NCBI RefSeq assembly: GCF_023555055.1
Contig: NZ_JAMJPL010000008.1
Span: 62,001-126,000, forward strand
Length of the DNA: 64,000 nt
Reading direction: 5' to 3'
Origin: Marinobacter sp. ATCH36
GTDB lineage: Bacteria > Pseudomonadota > Gammaproteobacteria > Pseudomonadales > Oleiphilaceae
The notes below the pieces were generated by a model that saw nothing but the letters and a program-made list of their open reading frames with translations, made no database searches and was not told the origin of the DNA. Made by a program: the position numbers and the translations under genes. Positions 19,098 to 27,220 of the stretch are shown here, piece by piece; position 1 is the stretch's first letter, and each line of letters begins with the position of its first letter.

Positions 19098-20339
19098 CTA
19101 GAGCGCCTTGCTGAAAAGTTCTGTCACGTTATCAAGCCCTGTTGCCAGGCGGCCCTTCTGGGCTTTTTTCTTGCGCCCCTTCGCGACATATAGCGGCAAC
19201 ATCTCACCGTAAAGACTGGTGCTGATAGTGCGTTGCTCATCTTCCAGCCGATCCCTGCGCAAGCGAATACCGTATTTGGCCAGCCTGGGCTCCAGCTCAT
19301 CCGCACGATTCAGCAGGTCACGCCGTGTCATCTGGTAGGCGTGCTCACACACCATGCGGCGGGACTGGAAGCTGAACACGTTCGAGAAAAACAGTTTGGC
19401 ATCATCCCGGGTAGGCTCGAACAGCAGGATATCCTTGTCAGGATAATCTCGCGCGTATTGGGCAATACCGGACTGCATTCGGGAATAAACCATGGTGCGG
19501 AACATCTGTGACAGCAAATGGGGCATACCGGATCGGGTCAGCTCCCCCGGTGCCATGGTACCGGCACGCACTGCCGCACTGGCATCGATCGGCACCTGGG
19601 GATTCACTGCAAAAACCAGGTCAGCTCCATCCTCAAAAGCCACAGAAGCATGCAGGCCTTTCCTGAGGGTGCCATCCACATAGTAACGCCCGTCAATTGT
19701 GACTGGAACGTAAATACCCGGAGAGGACATGCTGGCCTGGATAGCCTTGGAAACAGGCACATGGTCAAAACCCGGCGCCCCGAAACAGACGGCCTCAGTG
19801 CTCTCAACATCCGCAGCGACAATATACAGGCTGCGACGAAGCTGCCGGAAATCATTGGTACGGCCCAGCATGGTAAAGGCCCGCTGCAGATATTCATGCA
19901 GACCTTCGTTGTCAAACAGACCGGCCGGCGCTGCCTGTGCCAGAATGGTCATGGCTTCCAGCAAGCTCTGGTCATAGGGGTTATTCACGAACCGACGAAC
20001 CGCGGTGGTCATCAGACCAGGTACCGCCAGTAGCCGGCTGCCCAGCTCGCGGAATGCCGGGCGATAGAATACCTCCGGATGGAACGGATGGACTTCCGCT
20101 TCGTTGCGCACAAAAATCCGGCACAACTGGGCCGTCGTCATCTGGTTTGCCAGGTTGGCAGCCACAAAAGACCCGGCATTCACACCCACATACACATCAA
20201 TGTCGTTGAAATCGAGTCCGTCCAGCGCTTCATCGAGCGCACGCAATGCCCCGATCTCGTAGATCCCACCCAAAGGGCCACCGCCCCCCAGTGCCAGGCC
20301 GATACGGGGGCGAGGCTTGATTGCTGTCGTCGTTGCCAT
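19098..20339 (-). CDS. Patatin-family protein with degenerate active site
   Basis: 413-residue member of the patatin-like phospholipase superfamily, recognised by the glycine-rich loop GLALGGGG (14-21) near the N-terminus, a beta-strand-elbow segment at 50-56, and the second-domain VDGT (221-224). All three catalytic motifs deviate: the oxyanion loop reads GGGGPLGG without the usual Arg/Lys; the nucleophile elbow is G-V-N-A-G with Asn54 where GxSxG is needed; and the Asp motif is DGT rather than DGG/DGA. Asn54 is codon AAT at 20178-20180, one transition from AGT (Ser). It may be a non-catalytic lipid-binding protein or carry a recent or erroneous base. C-terminus is basic (KGRKKKAQKGR). Single gene, convergent with hslU. 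Confidence 0.8.
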   Translation of the reverse strand: MATTTAIKPRPRIGLALGGGGPLGGIYEIGALRALDEALDGLDFNDIDVYVGVNAGSFVAANLANQMTTAQLCRIFVRNEAEVHPFHPEVFYRPAFRELGSRLLAVPGLMTTAVRRFVNNPYDQSLLEAMTILAQAAPAGLFDNEGLHEYLQRAFTMLGRTNDFRQLRRSLYIVAADVESTEAVCFGAPGFDHVPVSKAIQASMSSPGIYVPVTIDGRYYVDGTLRKGLHASVAFEDGADLVFAVNPQVPIDASAAVRAGTMAPGELTRSGMPHLLSQMFRTMVYSRMQSGIAQYARDYPDKDILLFEPTRDDAKLFFSNVFSFQSRRMVCEHAYQMTRRDLLNRADELEPRLAKYGIRLRRDRLEDEQRTISTSLYGEMLPLYVAKGRKKKAQKGRLATGLDNVTELFSKAL

Positions 20340-20439
20340 TATTTGCTATCCCCTTGCGGGTACTGTTGGCTAATGCTTTTTACCCTAGCAGTCCATTTTA
20401 GAGTGCACACCCTATATGAACCGCTTTGAAAGCAAACCA

Positions 20440-22746
20440 TCAGGAAAGGGCCTTTTCGGCATGGGCTATGGACGTTGACTTACCCGGGCGCAGATAACGA
20501 CCAAAGCCGGCGTTGCGAAGCGCCAGATCCACGCAGCTTTTGATTACGTGGGGGGAGTCCAGTAACAATACATCCTCAAGTAACAGGGATGCCCACTCAC
20601 GGCTGACACTGCGGATAACGGACTTCACCTTGGGCAGGCTGGCCGCGTTCATCGACAGAGAGTCATACCCCATCGCCATCAGCAACAGCGCACCACCCGG
20701 ATCCCCTGCCAGCTCACCACAGATGCCCACGGGCTTGCCCACGGCATGGGCGTCCTGGGCAACCCGAACAAGCGCCTGCAGCACGGCTGGATGATAGGAA
20801 TGGTAAAGCTGAGCGACACGAGGGTTGTTACGGTCCACTGCCAGCAGGTATTGGGTCAGGTCATTTGAGCCAACGGACAGAAAATCGACACGATCCGCCA
20901 GCTCCCGAATCTGGTACACCGCTGCCGGTATCTCAACCATCACCCCAACCTTGGGCATATGAATGTTGAAGCCCTCTTCCCTGACCTCATGATACACCCG
21001 GTAAATCAGGTGCAGGGACTCTTCCACTTCCGAGATATTGCTGATCATCGGCAGCATGATCTGCAGGTTGTTCAACCCCTCGCTCGCCTTGAGCATCGCC
21101 CGCACCTGGACCAGGAAAATCTCCGGATGGTCCAGGGTTACGCGGATGCCGCGCCAGCCCAGAAAGGGGTTCTCTTCCTGAATCGGGAAGTAGGTCAGCG
21201 CCTTGTCGCCACCGATATCCAAAGTTCGCATGGTGACCGGGCTGGGGGCGAAGGCTTCCAGTTGCTCACGGTAGTACTCCCGCTGCTCCTGCTCGGAGGG
21301 GAAGCGGTCCTTGATCATGAAAGGCACTTCCGTGCGGTACAGGCCAATGCCTTCCGCACCATGGTTCAGTGAGCGCACCACATCTGTCATCAGGCCGGTG
21401 TTCACCAGTAATGATACCCGGTGGCCGTCGGTAGTTTCGCAGGGCAGGTCCCGCAGGGCTTCCAGGCCCTTGATGAGTTCATCTTCCTCGTCGCAGATTT
21501 CCTGGTAGTAAGCCCGCAAGTCTGCAGACGGTGACGCAAAAATCTGTCCCTCAAACCCATCAACAATCAGGTCCTTGCCATCCAGCTGGTTCACCGGGAT
21601 ATCCACCAGCCCCATGACCGTTGGCACGCCCATGGCGCGGGCAAGAATGGCCACGTGGGAGTTACTCGACCCCTTCACCGATACCAGACCGACCAGCTTC
21701 CCCTTGGGAACCTCCCCCAGCATGGCGGGGGTCAGCTCTTCGCTGACCAGAACCGTGTTGTCCGGGTATACGGTGTCTTTCTGCTCTCCTTCCTGCAGGT
21801 GAGACAGCAAACGGCGGCCCAGGTCACGGATATCCACCGCTCGCTCCTGCAGATAATGGTCTTCCATCATCTCAAAGTGACGCACATACTGCTGGACCAC
21901 CTGCTTAAGGGCGCCCTGGGCCCAGAAGCCCTCCTTGATCCGGTTGGATACCTCCCCGGGCATGGCATCGTCGCCCAACATGCGCAGATAGACATCAAAC
22001 AGTGCCTGCTCCTCCGGACGAAGCTGGGAGGCCAGCCGGGCTGCGACTCGCTCTATGTCTTCGCGGACTGCAGTCACCGCACCGTTGAACAACGACAATT
22101 CAAGTTCGACGTCATCGGTGGGTTTTTCCGGCACAACGTCCAGGTCCGCCGCCGGATAGACCACGACCCCCTTACCAATGGCCACCCCCGGTGCTCCGGG
22201 CACACCGCTGAAGCTGACATCCGTGGCTTCCTCACCGGTGAGGGAAAGGCCGCTAATGGCTCCCGTTGCCTCGCTGTGGGCAATCACTCCCGCCAACTGC
22301 GCCGATACGGTTACCAGGAAGGCTTCTTCACCTTCATCAAAACAGCGTGAACTTTCCCTTTGCTGGACAACGAGAACGCCAAGCACCCGGCGGTGGTGAA
22401 TAATGGGCACACCGAGGAATGAGCGGAAACGTTCTTCACCCGTCTCCGGGAAATAACGATAGCGAGGGTGGGAGGGGGCATCTTCAAGGTTGATGGGCTC
22501 CTCGCGGGAACCCACCAGGCCAATCAGACCCTCGGAATAACCCAGGCTGACCTGCCCGACGGCTTGCTGATAAAGGCCCTCGGTGGCCATGAGGATGTAC
22601 CGGTTGGTGGCCGGATCAAGCAGGTAAACCGAGCACACCTCGGTATCCATGGCTTTTTGCACCCGCGAAACGATGATATCCAGCGCCTCCTGCAAATCGC
22701 GGGCGCTGTTTACCTCTTGTACAAGACTTCGCAGTATGCTCAGCAT
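20440..22746 (-). CDS. ptsP: PTS-Ntr enzyme I (PEP-protein phosphotransferase)
   Basis: First phosphotransferase of the nitrogen-related PTS, which passes phosphate from PEP to NPr and EIIA-Ntr for regulation rather than sugar uptake. Architecture: N-terminal GAF domain (~15-160), then PEP-utilizer N-terminal, swivelling His domain with GSSNSHVAILAR (phosphorylated His364), and the C-terminal PEP-binding barrel (MRTLDIGGDKALTYFP; GVMVEIPAAV; SVGSNDLTQYLLAVDRN; GICGELAGD). 768 residues. It follows rppH by 15 bases in a two-gene operon, the widely conserved arrangement. Confidence 0.97.
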   Translation of the reverse strand: MLSILRSLVQEVNSARDLQEALDIIVSRVQKAMDTEVCSVYLLDPATNRYILMATEGLYQQAVGQVSLGYSEGLIGLVGSREEPINLEDAPSHPRYRYFPETGEERFRSFLGVPIIHHRRVLGVLVVQQRESSRCFDEGEEAFLVTVSAQLAGVIAHSEATGAISGLSLTGEEATDVSFSGVPGAPGVAIGKGVVVYPAADLDVVPEKPTDDVELELSLFNGAVTAVREDIERVAARLASQLRPEEQALFDVYLRMLGDDAMPGEVSNRIKEGFWAQGALKQVVQQYVRHFEMMEDHYLQERAVDIRDLGRRLLSHLQEGEQKDTVYPDNTVLVSEELTPAMLGEVPKGKLVGLVSVKGSSNSHVAILARAMGVPTVMGLVDIPVNQLDGKDLIVDGFEGQIFASPSADLRAYYQEICDEEDELIKGLEALRDLPCETTDGHRVSLLVNTGLMTDVVRSLNHGAEGIGLYRTEVPFMIKDRFPSEQEQREYYREQLEAFAPSPVTMRTLDIGGDKALTYFPIQEENPFLGWRGIRVTLDHPEIFLVQVRAMLKASEGLNNLQIMLPMISNISEVEESLHLIYRVYHEVREEGFNIHMPKVGVMVEIPAAVYQIRELADRVDFLSVGSNDLTQYLLAVDRNNPRVAQLYHSYHPAVLQALVRVAQDAHAVGKPVGICGELAGDPGGALLLMAMGYDSLSMNAASLPKVKSVIRSVSREWASLLLEDVLLLDSPHVIKSCVDLALRNAGFGRYLRPGKSTSIAHAEKALS

Positions 22747-22761
22747 GGCGGGTTCAATCCG

Positions 22762-23292
22762 TCATTTCTGTTGGTCCTTCGTACGCCGGGCCTGCTCGCT
22801 CCGGTGCCACTGTTCCATGTTATAAAACAGCCGCGGCGCGAGTTCTCGCAGCGCACGTCGATAGACTTCGCGTTTGAATGAGACGACCTGGCCCAGGGGG
22901 TACCAATAACTGACCCACTGCCAGCCGTCGAATTCCGGCGAGTCCGTGCCATCCACGCGTACCTGCGCGTCCGGCGAAAGCATCCTCAGCAGGAACCATT
23001 TCTGTTTTTGTCCCACACAGATCGGATGCGAATTGTGCCGCACCATCCTGCGAGGGAGGCGGTATCTCAGCCAGCCACGGGTACAGCTGATGATTTCCAC
23101 ATCGCCTGTCCCAAGACCAATTTCCTCTGCCAGCTCCCTGTAGAGAGCCTCCTCCGGTGATTCGTTGTGCTTGATACCACCTTGAGGGAACTGCCAGGAG
23201 TCCTGCCCTATTCGCCTTGCCCAGAGGACTTCCCCCCTGTGATTGGCCAGAATGATTCCGACATTGGGTCTGAAACCGTCTGAATCTATCAC
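22762..23292 (-). CDS. rppH: RNA 5' pyrophosphohydrolase RppH
   Basis: Nudix hydrolase that removes pyrophosphate from mRNA 5' ends to trigger RNase E decay. N-terminus IDSDGFRPNVGIILAN and Nudix box GGIKHNESPEEALYRELAEE(x)GL (~38-60) are characteristic, as is WQFPQGGI. The start codon is GTG at 23292. 176 residues. Upstream of ptsP in an operon. Confidence 0.95.
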   Translation of the reverse strand: MIDSDGFRPNVGIILANHRGEVLWARRIGQDSWQFPQGGIKHNESPEEALYRELAEEIGLGTGDVEIISCTRGWLRYRLPRRMVRHNSHPICVGQKQKWFLLRMLSPDAQVRVDGTDSPEFDGWQWVSYWYPLGQVVSFKREVYRRALRELAPRLFYNMEQWHRSEQARRTKDQQK

Positions 23293-23465
23293 GGCACAGT
23301 CCTTTTAAAGTCGGTCGACCGGATTAAAATTTACCGGCCGGATTTATCCAAGTTGCTCTCATTCTTACAGAATCCCAAGGCTTCGGCAAACGGAGTCGGC
23401 GGCGGCATGTCATGGTAGACTATCGCCCCTTTGACATTCGCCGTTCCTGCCGGAGGTACCCCACG

Positions 23466-24122
23466 TTGACCCTTGCGATTTTTGACCTAGATAACACCCT
23501 GCTCGCCGGGGACAGCGACCATGCCTGGGGCGAATTCCTGGTGGAAGAGTCCATCGTGGATGCGGAAGAATACCGGCAGGCCAATGACCGGTTCTACCAG
23601 GAATACCTGAACGGCGAGCTGGACATCATGCATTACCTCAGCTTCGCCCTGCAGCCACTGGCCCGACACGACATGAAGCAGCTACTGACATGGCGGGAGC
23701 AGTTCGTCGAGAAAAAAATCCGGCCGATGATGCAGGCCAGCGCCACAGAGCTGCTGGACAGCCATCGGGACCAGGGCCACACATTGCTCATCATTACTGC
23801 CACCAACCGGTTTGTGACGGAGCCAGTTGCGGAACTACTGGGAATTGAACACCTCATCGCCACCGAGCCTGAGCTGGTCAATGGGCGCTATACAGGTGAA
23901 GTTGCTGGTATTCCCAGCTTTCAGGACGGCAAGGTCAGCCGGTTGCACGATTGGCTCGAATCAACGGGGGAAAGCCTGGACGGTGCGTGGTTCTACAGCG
24001 ACTCACACAACGATGCACCCTTACTGCGCAAAGTAGAGAATCCGGTAGCGGTAGATCCAGATCCAACTCTTGAAAGCATTGCAAAAGAAAACGGCTGGAA
24101 AATCATGAGCCTTCGGGGCTGA
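23466..24122 (+). CDS. HAD-IB family phosphatase
   Basis: 218-residue haloacid-dehalogenase hydrolase of the phosphoserine-phosphatase-like IB class. Motif I DLDNTLL (catalytic Asp pair) lies at residues 7-13, motif II is ITATNR (~110), and motif III/IV K...SDSHNDAPLL (~180). The start is assigned to TTG 23466 because GGAGG sits 9 bases upstream and the product then begins right before motif I; an in-frame ATG at 23412 would add 18 residues without SD or similarity. Substrate cannot be told; histidinol phosphate or phosphoserine-like phosphomonoesters are typical of the class. Divergent from rppH. Confidence 0.88.
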   Translation: MTLAIFDLDNTLLAGDSDHAWGEFLVEESIVDAEEYRQANDRFYQEYLNGELDIMHYLSFALQPLARHDMKQLLTWREQFVEKKIRPMMQASATELLDSHRDQGHTLLIITATNRFVTEPVAELLGIEHLIATEPELVNGRYTGEVAGIPSFQDGKVSRLHDWLESTGESLDGAWFYSDSHNDAPLLRKVENPVAVDPDPTLESIAKENGWKIMSLRG

Positions 24123-24142
24123 CGATTAGTGCCACATGCCCG

Positions 24143-24255
24143 GGAAGGCCCCGGGGAAGGGGTGCCCGGGATACGCTGTGAATACGTCCATGTACGCTCG
24201 ACAAAAACATCCATGTTTTTGACGATCCCGGGCACCCCTTCCCCGGGCCCTTCCC
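24143..24255. repeat. Long inverted repeat, 31-bp arms
   Basis: Arms 24143-24173 and 24225-24255 are reverse complements with a single mismatch, separated by 51 bases that contain a second small hairpin (AAAAACATCCATGTTTTT, 24203-24220). The arms are very GC-rich (GCCCGGG, CCCCGG cores). Located between the convergent HAD gene and rlmI. The nested hairpin layout suggests a non-coding mobile repeat or a structured terminator-like RNA. Confidence 0.85.
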
Positions 24256-24293
24256 TACCCTCGCGAAATCCGCTACTTCTGATCCCCACTCCC

Positions 24294-24326
24294 GTAGGTC
24301 GGATAGAGCGCAGCGAAATCCGACAG
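24294..24326. repeat. REP-like dispersed palindrome
   Basis: GTAGGTCGGAT...ATCCGAC with the inner hairpin GTCGGAT/ATCCGAC (24298-24304 and 24318-24324) resembles the GTAGGTCGGATTAGCG-type intergenic elements scattered in many proteobacteria (family resemblance from memory). It sits 8 bases from the rlmI stop. Confidence 0.55.
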
Positions 24327-24333
24327 CCCAGCT

Positions 24334-25530
24334 TCAAAGAAACCCAGTTAAAGACCTTACAAAACAGGATTTAATATAATCCGTCTCCGGAATCCCCGGC
24401 ACCACCGGATGATCCGGCGCTTGATGCCCCTGCTCCAGCAACTGCACGAACCGGTCAATTTTACGGCCACTGCTGCGAATAATGTCGGTCAGTTTCTCCT
24501 GCGACAGATGCATGGAGCATGAAGCTGAAACCAAAAGCCCATCGCGGTCTAACAACCGAAGACCCAGCTGGTTCAAGCGTGCATAAGCCTCTTCCCCGGC
24601 CTTCTGGTCACGCCGCCGGGGAATCAGCGCGGGCGGGTCCAGCACCACGATGTCGAACTTTTCCTTCTCATCACATAATGCTTTGAGGGCATCAAACGCA
24701 TCACCCTCAATGGATTCGATATTATCCAGCCCATTGATCTTTGCGTTATGGTGAACCGAATCGATGGCACCAGCGGAACTGTCCACACAGGTCACCTGTG
24801 TCGCTCCCGCACACGCCGCCTGAATGCCCCAGCCACCCACATAGCTGAATACATCCAGCACACGCTTACCCGGCGCATAGGCCTGCAGCCGCTGACGATT
24901 CATGCGGTGATCATAGAACCACCCGGTCTTCTGCCCGCCTTCCATGGGCACCTCAAAACGAACGCCGTTCTCTTCAACCTGAAGGAGCTCGATTTGCGGC
25001 CCATGAGCCTGCTCAACATAGGTATCCAGCCCCTCCACCTTGCGCATCTTCCCATCGTTCTTGAGGATAATCGCCCGGGGATGCGCCAACCGCTGAATCG
25101 CCCGCACAACCGACTCTTTCATCAACTCCATGCCCGCGGTAGAAATCTGAACCACCACCACGTCATCAAACCGATCAATCACCAACCCGGAAAGCCCGTC
25201 GCTGTCACCAAACACCCAACGGTAAAACGGCTTATCAAACAACCGCTCCCGCAACGCCAGAGCGGTTTCAATACGATCAGTAAGACGCTGAGGAGTCATG
25301 CCATGACTGGCATTCCGGCTGATCAGGCGGCCGCAGATCAGCGCATGGGGATTCACAAACACCGTCCCCATCGGCTTATCGTTGGAAGCACGCAACTCCG
25401 CCTGGGCCCCCGCCTCGAAATCGGTCAATGGCGAACGATGGGTATCCACCTCATTGCTGTAGACCCACAGATGGCCGGCCCTGAGCCTGCGCTCGGCGCC
25501 TTTGCGTAGGTATAAAACCGGGAAATTCAT
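24334..25530 (-). CDS. rlmI: 23S rRNA m5C methyltransferase, RlmI family
   Basis: Class I SAM-dependent methyltransferase, likely for C1962 of 23S rRNA. Residues 1-80 form a PUA domain (LYLRKGAERRLRAGHLWVYSNEV), followed by an RlmI-type central domain (VIDRFDDVVVVQ; QKTGWFYDHR) and a SAM-binding fold with VLDVFSYVGGWG (~225), DSSAGAI, and catalytic region VLDPPALIPRRRDQ plus SCSMHL (catalytic Cys) near 345. 398 residues, as E. coli RlmI (396). Single gene bounded on both sides by long inverted repeats. Confidence 0.92.
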   Translation of the reverse strand: MNFPVLYLRKGAERRLRAGHLWVYSNEVDTHRSPLTDFEAGAQAELRASNDKPMGTVFVNPHALICGRLISRNASHGMTPQRLTDRIETALALRERLFDKPFYRWVFGDSDGLSGLVIDRFDDVVVVQISTAGMELMKESVVRAIQRLAHPRAIILKNDGKMRKVEGLDTYVEQAHGPQIELLQVEENGVRFEVPMEGGQKTGWFYDHRMNRQRLQAYAPGKRVLDVFSYVGGWGIQAACAGATQVTCVDSSAGAIDSVHHNAKINGLDNIESIEGDAFDALKALCDEKEKFDIVVLDPPALIPRRRDQKAGEEAYARLNQLGLRLLDRDGLLVSASCSMHLSQEKLTDIIRSSGRKIDRFVQLLEQGHQAPDHPVVPGIPETDYIKSCFVRSLTGFL

Positions 25531-25598
25531 AGATAATCGCCTGAAGAAATAATGATGGAAAGGCTTAAATGGAAGAAGCCTGCACCGGGTTTATGGGG

Positions 25599-25701
25599 AT
25601 AAGCCGGGTGGGCCTTCCAGAAATGTGCGGAGCCACGGATGGCGGAGCCCAAGCCGCATAGGAAGTCTTGAGGCGTTTTCTGGAAGGCCCGCCCGGCTTA
25701 T
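25599..25701. repeat. Long inverted repeat, 25-bp arms
   Basis: Arms 25599-25623 and 25677-25701 are complementary with one mismatch; the 53-base centre is rich in GGAG/GGCGGAG motifs. Same plan as the element at 24143-24255 (GC-rich arms containing CCGGG and CTTCC, ~50-base centre), though the arms differ in sequence. It sits 22 bases past the gcvH stop and 69 bases before rlmI, so it may also act as the gcvH terminator. Confidence 0.85.
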
Positions 25702-25722
25702 TCCTTGCTCCAAAAAATCAGG

Positions 25723-26115
25723 TCACCCCTCAGCAGCAACATGCTCCGAATAGGCCGAGGCATCCATCAACCCATCCAGCTCTCCGGGGTCTGCCAGACG
25801 CACACGAAACAGCCAGCCATCACCATAAGGATCCTCATTCACCTTCTCAGGCTCATCCTCAAGGCTCTCATTGACTTCAATCACCTCGCCCGTCACCGGA
25901 CTGAACACATCAGAAGCGGACTTCACAGATTCAGCCACACCAGCCTCTTCAGCACCGGTAACCGTAGACCCCACATCGGGAACACCGATAAAAACAATAT
26001 CCCCCAACTGATCCTGGGCGAAATCCGTGATGCCGACTGTTGCGGTGCCATCATCAGCCAAACGCACCCACTGGTGGGTCTCAATATATTTCAGATCTGC
26101 GGGTGTTTCGCTCAT
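25723..26115 (-). CDS. gcvH: Glycine cleavage system H protein
   Basis: Lipoyl carrier that shuttles the aminomethyl group between GcvP, GcvT and Lpd. 130 residues from ATG 26115, which has GGGGA 8 bases upstream; a GTG two codons earlier (26121) has poorer spacing. The lipoylation site is Lys65 in ESVKSASD, followed by the SPVTGEV and NESLEDEPE blocks of the H-protein. It stands alone here: gcvT and gcvP are not in the window. Confidence 0.96.
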   Translation of the reverse strand: MSETPADLKYIETHQWVRLADDGTATVGITDFAQDQLGDIVFIGVPDVGSTVTGAEEAGVAESVKSASDVFSPVTGEVIEVNESLEDEPEKVNEDPYGDGWLFRVRLADPGELDGLMDASAYSEHVAAEG

Positions 26116-26207
26116 GATCACATTCCCCAGTGAATAATTTCGCGCATTTTAACCGAAGAAAGGCGCCCCGGCGAACCTCTCGGGCAATGTTGCGGCAGAT
26201 ATCCGGA

Positions 26208-27104
26208 TCATGTCAGGCCCCAGGTCGTCTGCCGCGCCATCGCCATAAACGATTGCAGATACTCCACACCGGCATCCCGCTCACGGAGCCCCAGGAAAAT
26301 CTGTTTATCGATACCCGTGCGTCCCAGCCTGACCGGGGTAATCGGCATCTGGTGCGCGTACTCCTCCACCAGCCACCGGGGCAGTGCCGACACACCCCGC
26401 CCCGCTGCCACCATCTGCAACATAATGTCCGTGGTTTCGATGGTTTTATGCCGAGCCGGGCTGCTGTGGGCTGGCACCAGGAAACGGGTGTAGATATCCA
26501 GCCGCTCGGCATCCACCGGATAGGTAATCAGGGTTTCACTTTCCAGGTCCGCCGGCTCTGCCCAGGGTTTCGAGGCCAGCAGATGGTTCTTGGGCACCAC
26601 AAGTACCTGCTCGTAATCAAAGACAGGTTCATACACCAGACCTTTCCGATGCAATGGATCCGGTGTCACCAGCACGTCAATATCGTAACCAAACAGCGCT
26701 CCAATACCCCCAAACTGGAAGCGCTGCTTCACGTCCACATCCACACCTGGCCATTGCTCCAGATAAGGCCCCACCACCTTCAGCAGCCACTGGTAGCAGG
26801 GATGGCATTCCATGCCGATCCTCAGGCTGCCCCGCTGGCCCCGGGCAATCTGGCCCACCAGTTCCTCTGCATGCTCAAACTGTGGCAACAACCGGTTCGC
26901 CAGCGAAAGCAGATAAAAGCCGGACTGGGTCGGTCGCAACTTCCGCCCCTCACGAACCCAGACCGCTGTGCCGAGTTGCTGCTCCAGTTTTTTCATTGCG
27001 TGGCTCAGTGCGGACTGGGTCAAACACAGCGCATCGGCCGCCGCCGTCAGGGAACCGCAACGATCCACCTCCCGGACGATTTCCAGGTGATTCCGCTCAA
27101 TCAT
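26208..27104 (-). CDS. metR: LysR-type regulator MetR
   Basis: Homocysteine-responsive LysR activator of methionine synthesis genes. The N-terminal winged helix (residues 1-60; CGSLTAAADALCLTQSALSHAMKKLEQQLG) is followed by a substrate-binding domain of 298 residues in all. The ATG at 27104 (MIERNHLEI) matches MetR starts; a GTG two codons earlier is possible. Divergent from metE with a MetR-type box in the shared 116-base gap, the conserved metR-metE arrangement. Confidence 0.94.
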   Translation of the reverse strand: MIERNHLEIVREVDRCGSLTAAADALCLTQSALSHAMKKLEQQLGTAVWVREGRKLRPTQSGFYLLSLANRLLPQFEHAEELVGQIARGQRGSLRIGMECHPCYQWLLKVVGPYLEQWPGVDVDVKQRFQFGGIGALFGYDIDVLVTPDPLHRKGLVYEPVFDYEQVLVVPKNHLLASKPWAEPADLESETLITYPVDAERLDIYTRFLVPAHSSPARHKTIETTDIMLQMVAAGRGVSALPRWLVEEYAHQMPITPVRLGRTGIDKQIFLGLRERDAGVEYLQSFMAMARQTTWGLT

Positions 27105-27118
27105 AGCCACACCTAATT

Positions 27119-27131
27119 TGAATTTAATTCA
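27119..27131. promoter_or_regulatory. MetR operator in the metR-metE gap
   Basis: TGAATTTAATTCA is a perfect match to the MetR consensus TGAA-N5-TTCA. It is 14 bases from the metR start and 90 from metE, so it can mediate autoregulation and metE activation. Confidence 0.8.
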
Positions 27132-27220
27132 TGACTTAATGAGATAATACCATTATTTTTCATAATCAATCATCGCTAGCCTTGGTGCCTGACAATTGAG
27201 AACAAAACAGGAGATTCACC

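Noticed and set aside
26130..27116. 328-codon open frame on the plus strand
   Set aside because: Covers metR in the opposite strand, with His/Pro/Gln-rich composition; not a gene.
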